Below, in pieces: positions 45,992-54,900 of a stretch of 64,000 bases of DNA. The notes below the pieces were generated by a model. It was not told where the DNA came from, searched no databases, and worked only from the letters and a program-made list of their open reading frames with translations. Each line of letters starts with the position of its first letter. The stretch's first letter is position 1. The DNA is taken from NCBI GenBank assembly GCA_028015205.1, contig CM051519.1:44985979-45049978 (forward strand), written 5' to 3'. Source of the stretch: Mytilisepta virgata. Lineage: Eukaryota; Mollusca; Bivalvia; Mytilida; Mytilidae. The translations under genes were made by a program, and so were the position numbers.

Positions 45992-48900
45992 AAACGAGAC
46001 ATTTTTATGATAAATTATATTATGTTGATTGCATTTTCAGGAAATAGTTTTGTCATAGAATGGAGAAACGTCGAGTTAAATGACCAAACAGATCGTAAGT
46101 TTAACATGTTTAAAGTACACGTTTAGCAGGGTCTTAGTGACTGATTCAATATATAGGGCTTGAGATGGAAAATTTGATGATTTTAAAAAAAAAAAAAAAA
46201 AAACTATACATTTGTAAGATATCACAACATATAGTAAAGGAATGGCTCTATCTCAATGCGTTGTTGTAAGCGCATGAAAATGCTTAAAATTTGCCTGATG
46301 TTTAATTGGATGGTTTTGGGGTTATAAGGTTACGATTTAAACACGATTTCTTGAAGGCGCACAAAATACAAACATTTTAAAATAACCCGATCATCTGTGT
46401 ATACAAAACATAATAATATGATACCAACAACACTACTGAACATGTAGATCTTTGCATTTTTAACCTAACAACACTGGAGCTAAGATATTCTAAGGTGCTG
46501 GTCGAACAATGTCGCACTATAGAAGAGAAATCAGAAATAAATTCGATGACCCATGTTTTCTATACAGCTTATCCCGGAAATTAATATTATTTATCCTTTG
46601 GCTTATAGTAGAACATCTACTAAAGAAAAACATTCTCAATTGAAAGTGTTTTAAGATTCATAATGTTTTATCTAAATGTTAAAAATTGACACAGCACCGT
46701 GTCAGTAACTTGCAGACCGGCGACCGGCCATGCAGGAGGTATTTTATAATACGAACAAGGAAATAAATTTCTAACCTATTTAACATGTTTTACGTTTTAA
46801 CTTGTTCCTTTTCCATATTGTTTTCAATTTTTATTATCAATTTTTTTTTATTTTAACAGGAGGAAATTACACGTTTCAAACAACGCTTTTTAAAAACGGA
46901 ACAATAATGTTTGTGTACAAAACGGTATGTTGAATCATCAAGTTTTAATGGTTTTATCCTTTCTTTATTTAGAAACACTGTTTTATCTTTAATAATAAAA
47001 ATCACTGGGTATATTTTCAAACTGAAAAACCGAAAAAAAAATCGCAAAGGTAAAATCAGGTGGAATCATGTTATGATATAAAGAAAAGTTTGATAGGTTT
47101 ATAAAAACTATAGAAACCGACTGCAAATTTGTACTTTGGTTTAAAATTGATTCAACAATACTTGGTCTTGAAAATGATGCTCTTTTTGGTATTATTTATA
47201 TTCCACCCGAATATACAAATTATTCATCACCAGATGCTTTCAGCGAAATCGAAAATGAATTTTTGTCCTTGTCATCTCAGTACAATAATGTAGCACTAGT
47301 TGGCGATTTCAATAGTCGAACATCTATCGAAAGTGATTTTATTCAATTTGAAGATAATGATCATTCAAACACTGCAAATGAATTTATAGAAAACGGTGTC
47401 ATCTTTCTAGATTCAGCCGGTATTACTCGTTAACGAAAAAATACAGATTTAACGAAAAATAGGTTTGGTTCATTGTTATTAGATTTCTGTAGAGGGAATA
47501 ATTTCTTTATACTAAATGGAAGGATTGAAGGTGACAAGGACGGAAATTATACTTGCAAAAATGCAAGCGTAGTTGACTATTGTATAAGTAATGCTAGTTT
47601 TGTAAATAGATTTTGTAGTTGTAATGTTTTAGAATTTTCTAAATTATTTTCTGATGTACATTGTCCACTGTCTATCTGTATTAATTGTGTTATGAAAAGC
47701 GATGATGCTGAAGAAATCATCCCCCAAGAAGGTTCAAACATTGTAAATGTTAAAAAATGGGATAGTAGCAAAGTCGAAGAATTCCAAAGAAATATAAATA
47801 GGGCTCAGAAAGACATCTTGATTAATAAACTACAAGGGGACAATACTAATATATCAATAAACGAAATTGATTCAATAGTAGAAAAACTTGGTGAAATTTT
47901 TATTGAAAGTGCTAAAACAACTTTTGGTACCTATAAACAGCATAAAAAGAACACTAATAATAAAGTAAATCACAAACCTTGGTTTAATTTTGAATGTAAA
48001 TTTGCAAGACAAAACTCAAGCGTAAATATTCAAAAAATAGGACCGAAATAAATAAACTTAGGCTATCAGAATCAGAAAAACTATATAAAAATATTATGGA
48101 TAAAAGTCAAAAAGACTACTCCGAAAATATGTCTAGAAAATTAAAAGACATGAGGAAAAAAGATTCTAAGGAGTTTTGGAAAGTTTTGAGAAAAGACAAT
48201 TTTAAAAAGCAACCAAACATCCCTCTCGAAAAGTTATTTGAGTTCTTTAGAGATTTCAATCAGGAACCCGATGATAATAATGATGATTTCCCAAACTTAG
48301 ACGACCAAGTCTTAGACCAGATAAATGATGAAATTAACATGTATATCGAAAAAGAAGAAATTTTAAAATGTATCTCGAATCTTAAGAATAATAAAGCCAG
48401 TGGTGAAGACCAAATAATTAACGAGTACATAAAATCAACATCAAATGAATTTATTGAAATTTATGAAAAGTTGTTCAATCTAGTATTCGAAACAGGAATA
48501 GTACCCGAAAGTTGCCTTATTGGAAACATTAAACCTATTTACAAAAATAAAGGAGATAGTAAAGACCCTAAAAACTTTCGTCCTATTACAATAGTTAGCT
48601 GTTTAGGAAAACTTTTTACTGCTGTACTTACAAACAGATTAAATAAATGTTCAGAAAACTTTTCTGTTCTTAATGAAAATCAAAGTGGTTTCCGTCAAGG
48701 CTACTGCACTATCGACAATTTATTTACCTTACATGGACTATTCGAACTTCTAAAACTTAAAAAAAAGAAACTTTTCTGTGCCTTTATAGACTTCGAGAAA
48801 GCTTTCGATAAAGTGTGGAGATCAGGCTTGTGGCATAAATTAATACTAAATAATATAAATGGAAAGATGCTTATTGTCATTCAGAACATGTATAATAACA

Positions 48901-51900
48901 TTAAAACAAATATTGTTTTTAACCAAGAAAAATCTGATTATTTCCCCTGTAATAATGGGGTGAGACAAGGTGAAAACATGTCTCCTTTCCTATTTGCCAT
49001 ATTTTTAAATGATTTGGAATCTTTCTTGGAAAATCAAAACAACATTGGCCTGGTATCCATTTCTGAAGATTTAGAATCAATTTTAGGGATGTACGCAAAA
49101 TTATTTGCACTTTTATACGCAGACGATACAGTTCTCATGTCTGAAACAGCAGATGGCCTCCAATCACAATTAAACAGTTTCTACGAATACTGCAATGAAT
49201 GGCAACTTACTGTTAATATAGAAAAAACAAAAATATTGTGTTTTGCAAATGGTAGATTACCAAATAATTTGCGCTTTGTATATGCAAACAGAGAACTAGA
49301 AATTGTCAAGGATTTTAATTATCTTGGAACCAAATTAAACAAAACTGGTAATTTTAACTTAGCAATCAAAGCACAAGCAGAAAAGGGAACAAAAGCAATG
49401 TATGAAGTCTTTAAATTGGGAAAATATCATAACCTTTCAATTTCTTGTCAATTAGACTTATTTGACAAAATGGTTAAGCCAATATTGTTGCGAAACTTGG
49501 GGCTTCAAAAACTGTCACCTGATCGAAAAGGTTCATTTGAAATTTTGCAAACTTTTACTTAATTTAAAATCTTCTACGCCAAACTGTTTTGTATATGGTG
49601 AATTAGGTAGATTCCCTTTATATCTTGACATAAAATTAAGAATGGTCTCTTATTGGTCAAAATTACTGTCTGGAAAACAGACAAAACTATGCCTATTAAT
49701 TTACAAGCTTATGTTACATCTGTTTAATACCCAAAATGTAAATTTTCCTTGGTTTGGACACATCAAAAGTATTTTTAACGAATGTGGACACACGAATATT
49801 TGGAATTCGCAACATTTTCGAAGTTCTGAATGGTTAAAGAAAAGAATTATGGAAAGTTTAACTGATCAGTTTCGACAAAGCTGGCATGACGAAGTTCAAA
49901 ACTGTTCTAAAGCCGCAAATTATAAGATTTTTAAAGACACTTTAGAGTTTGAGCATTATTTTGAAACCTTGAACAAAAAAGATTCTACTAAATTTAGAAC
50001 ATGCAATCATAAACTTCCTGTTGAAACGGGAAGATGGAATAACGTTGAACGACAAAATAGAAAATGTAACCTATGTAATGAAAGTATAGGAGACGAATTT
50101 CACTATATTCTAGAATGTCGATACTTATTAGATGATAGAAAGAAACTGATCAGTAAACAGCTGACTAGAAATCCAAATATTTTAAAGTTCAAGGATATTA
50201 TGGCAACAAAAAATAGATTAAAATTAATTAAACTGTGTAAATTGATAAAAATTATAAATAAAAAAACGTGTCCTCCCGGCTAAAACTTGCTTGTTCTCTA
50301 TATTATATTTATTGAATGTGTTATATGTAATTTGTGATACTATTTTGTGCTGTATTGTGTGTCTGTAATGTTGTATATATTGTAAATAGTATTTCTCTGT
50401 ACCTAAATGCTTGGTTTATGAGAATAAATTATATATATATAATATATGTTTGTACCAATCATATATGGAGATAATTGACTGGACTAATAATTAATTTTCA
50501 TAAACGAATAAGCCTTTTCCGGAAATGTGTTATAAATACGTATTGGGGAATGATCTGTATTGATTATATATTTTTATTTAAACAATCCCTTAGGTTTTAC
50601 GGGAGGTTGAATTTTTATAAACATGTTTTTAATTCCACCAAATATACTTGTGATTGGCCAAACTTTCAATAAAAGAACATTACGCAAAAACAAGGACATG
50701 GCGCCTTTGTTTCTGAACTTGAAAATATTTGATTGTAAAAGATTTTTGTTTAATTTTCTACAAAAATGAAGTTCAATCAAAAGTAAACGGGCTGAAAGTT
50801 TCTTGCTAATTTAAAATATTAATTTTCTATAGATTCCTGATACTAACATATCCGGAGATGTTTGGCCAGTAAAAGTTGGTATATCAGATGCTTTTTACAT
50901 GGATATCAGTACTGTTTTTGGTGAGTTAAGCTTTCATTAAATTTTACAAATGTATCTGATAAGGTACATGTATAATTTGTCAAAAATTACTACCCCAAGT
51001 CAGTTATGGAACCGTCAGCAATAGTAGTTTCTGGCTGCTTAATGACATTTAGTAACAAGCTAAATTATATATTTCGATGGTGTATTTTGTTTGTATTTTA
51101 ACTTTTCAATGTATCTTTAAAGATATGAACTTTTCTGGGCCATAAGAAGTAATGAAACATATATATACCCATACAGGTGTGTTATTTAACATTGCTTATC
51201 TCTACAACTTCTGTAAGGGAGCAACGATATCATTTCTATGGGTGGGGGACGGGGTGGGCTAGGATCAAATTTGAAATAAAAAGGCAGGACCTGGATTTTG
51301 GCAAAATAAAAAGACCGGAACACCTTATGTGTGAAAAAAAGCACGACCTGTTTCAATCAGGAAATTTTTGGGTTTAAATGAAAATAAATTTAGGACGCAA
51401 TAACGCCGGAAAAATATCCTGGACCAAAATTTCAATGAAATATATAGGCAGGGTCAAACATTCCATCCCAGCCCCGCCCCCCCCCCCACCCCCTCCAAAG
51501 ATAAAAATCGAATGGTTGCTCCCTACTGCTTCAGTAATGTTACTTGGTTATACATGTAGCTATCGTGTAGTTATATCTCATGTTAATTAATTCCCATATT
51601 ATATATATAATTTATATTGTTTTTAGGCTATTTCCGGTATATATTTAGGTACCATTCTGTTCCTTTCAATGTCAATGACCTGAGGGATAGTACAGTGATC
51701 ATATTGGATCCTGTTCCCAGTAAGTTAAACTTTATTTGATTCCAATACTTTATTTTTGGTTTTCAGTGGGATGTTTGCATTTAAAGGCATGAAATATAAA
51801 AACAGAAGTAAATACGAAAAATAATTTATGTGTTTTTGCCTGGAAGAAATGAGTTATTTTTCAATAACATTTAAAAAAAAGATTTATAAGTACATATTTT

Positions 51901-54900
51901 AATTTGTTTGTTTCCATTTATACTTCAATTAATTTGAAATTGTGCATTATTCATGCACTACATGTAACAATAAGGAAAAATGAAGAAATGTGTTAACGTA
52001 CATGAGAATTTAACCCATGAATACTGAAGCACAATATATACAACTTAACAAGAAAACAAGTTAACAGCGCCTTTGTCGCTGTATATTGGAAATTTATTCG
52101 TCTGGAATTTTTTGTTCCAAACCACAAAAAAAATATGTAAATGTATTTCTTAAAAAATAATCATATATATAGTGAAGAAAATAAAGATGATTTCTGTATA
52201 TTTAGCTTGTAACCAAGGCAGTACATGTGAAATATGTACTACACGCCAGACAGACTTCCAATGTTCATGGTGTCACGCTGTATCTAGGTGTTCTGATGGT
52301 TTGGACTGGCACCGACAGGATTGGATAAGTTCAAAATGTGATGAAAACGTAAGAATATATACTAATAGCATTTGTTATAAAACAGAGCAAAGGGAATGCT
52401 AATCGACTTTAATAGACAAATCCCACTATTGTTTCTGCGCAAATCGTTTTTGAACGTTATTTTTTCGCAATTTGTCTATGACTTTGTACGATATTCCACG
52501 AAATTCCCATTTCTGGAAGCTATCACGCAAGGGTTGCCCCTATCTGCCACTAGTGATAGTGCTCTGAGCTGAACATATTGTTAAATATGGCCAGACTCCC
52601 AATCATTGAGTTATTTAGAGTTTTTCATAAAAGATAAGTGTGATAGAAATTAATGCAATGCGAGATAAAAGAAACTCATTATACACTTCGCCACACTTGA
52701 AAAAACGGTAAATAGCCTCGAGTTAAAAGCACATGTCAAAAGTTTATATGGTATAATTTTCATCAAAACGAAAGTTTTAAGAAGAATAACAACCTGCTTG
52801 TTGGTTTTTTTTAAACAGATTTAAAATGAAAAGTTTCTAATAACCCAGTAGAAGCTATTTGTGTAAAAATAACAACACCGAGAAAACGCGCAATTGTTTC
52901 CCGCCATATTTATTTTTTTACCCATTTTTGGTAAATATCTATTACCCTGACACGGTGACCAATATGTTTTTTATATTCTCAATCTGAAGAATAGGTAAGT
53001 CTCCATCTTCTGTAAAAATTTAATTATATTATTATTAGTAAAATGTTTGCGATTAGCGATTTTGCGTACTTTGAGTCCGGGAATACGCCTTTATGCCCTC
53101 ACCATGCGTTTTATTTGATTCATTGGGACATATTTTTGTTACTTAAGTCATGCCACCTTCAAAACAATCTGTGTTTTCCCCCAAAAATAATCTTGAAAAA
53201 AAAATTAGGCCAAATAATATATAAGTGGTAGATTCAAAACAAGGTAATAAAGATGACGTCATAACTCTATAAACTGGTCGGTGACCCCATATTTTTATAA
53301 GCTTAATTGAAAGATGATACCATTAAGAATATATGTACTAGATATCAACAATTTATTATTTATTGGTAAATCTGAATAGTAGGATGTGTTTTTTAGCAGA
53401 CGACATTTGAAAACTAAGAGTATCTGCGTCATGCGTACCCAGATCTACCCAGGTAGTTTATTTTTGATTGGCAGTTGAATTTGTTACAGAACTTTTTTTT
53501 TCAATTTGAAAATGCAAGCGAACAATTATCAGTCACGTTGTAACAATATTTTTTCTATTAGATATTTACATACCAATGACACATGAATGTTTTAGCTCAT
53601 ATATATTACAGGGTGTTACATCATTAGGTCAGTGTAATATTACCACGAATGCGCAGCCATCAAATGGGTCACCGTCACCAAGCAATCCAGATGCTGTGTT
53701 TACATCCGACGACAAGGTACAGACTAATTGTTTAATTATCTTTTATAAATAACAGAAAAAATATTATTATTAAATAACAAGAGTTTAAGATACATGTGTT
53801 GCAATACACTATTGTTAAATTTGGGAATTCGTCTGGATATAATTAGATTCCAACTCCCTCAATCGAAGACGGCTTTAACCTTGATTTTGAATGTCTTGTT
53901 TTTGCAGGTTGATATTAATGGTCACAAAGTTTTAATGACTCATTTGGGGTTTCCGAAGTTTGGTTATGCGCGTACTTGATGAAGAATCATCTACAAAATG
54001 TGCATTGTACGGAAGTGGTTTCTGAGTTTATTTTTACAAATCCAATTTTCATTTTTCATCTGATCTCTTAAAATCGGGGATTGGGTGTTATTCTTCGAAA
54101 TAAATGTGTTTAAATTTCATATTACCCGTAGATTAATTATAATAATAAAGTGATGATTTGATATTTATCTTTTCAGGATAATTCTAAAAGTGAAAAGACG
54201 AAATCTAGAGAAGGTAAAAACAAATTAAGTTCAAAACTGGAGCCGATTTTTTTTAGAATCGTCACTTCATTTTATCATTCACTTCTATGAGCTCTCCATA
54301 TAGCTCTTCAAAAAAGTGTATTATTCGTGAAATGTTTCCTAATAACAACGGCATGGTATGGATGATTTGTTTGATGTGTCGACTTTATTTATTGCATGAC
54401 CAGAAATGTGACAATCATAAATAAAAGAAAACATTTTTGGAAATGCATTGTAATTATTCATTTGAAAAAAAATTATTATAAATGAAGTGCGCCTTGACGT
54501 CCCCTGGTCCGAGCCAATTCTAAAATGGCCGTTTGACGTCAGAACTAGTATATTATTTACTTTTTGACTGGGTATGAGGGGATATGCAAGCTTATTGTTC
54601 CCGAGGTATAGCCGAGATCAATAGTTTGTATCCGGGGGGGCAATAAACTTACTATTCACAGAATATGCAGTCAGTAAGTGATTTATTATACCGAAAAAAA
54701 AACTTTTCCGGTCAAGAAACAGACAAAATAGTAAAATATTATTGTCTTAATTTTTATATAGAAAAAAAATACTTATAAGTATTTAGAAAGTGTATACTCG
54801 GAGAACATTTATTAACCAGATACCACATTTCATCTAGACAAATGATCTAAATAAATATTTTGTTTCTGTGTAATAATTAACAAATAGTTCATGACACTGA

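Larger units (their letters stand above)
47045..50448 (+). mobile_element. APE-type LINE, 5'-truncated and inactivated
   Basis: Non-LTR retrotransposon in gene C intron 7, sense orientation. The body is one degenerate ORF2 (endonuclease, reverse transcriptase, C-terminal Cys-rich segment) followed by a short 3' UTR and an AT-rich tail near 50430. No ORF1 is present. The 5' limit is uncertain. Confidence 0.88.
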
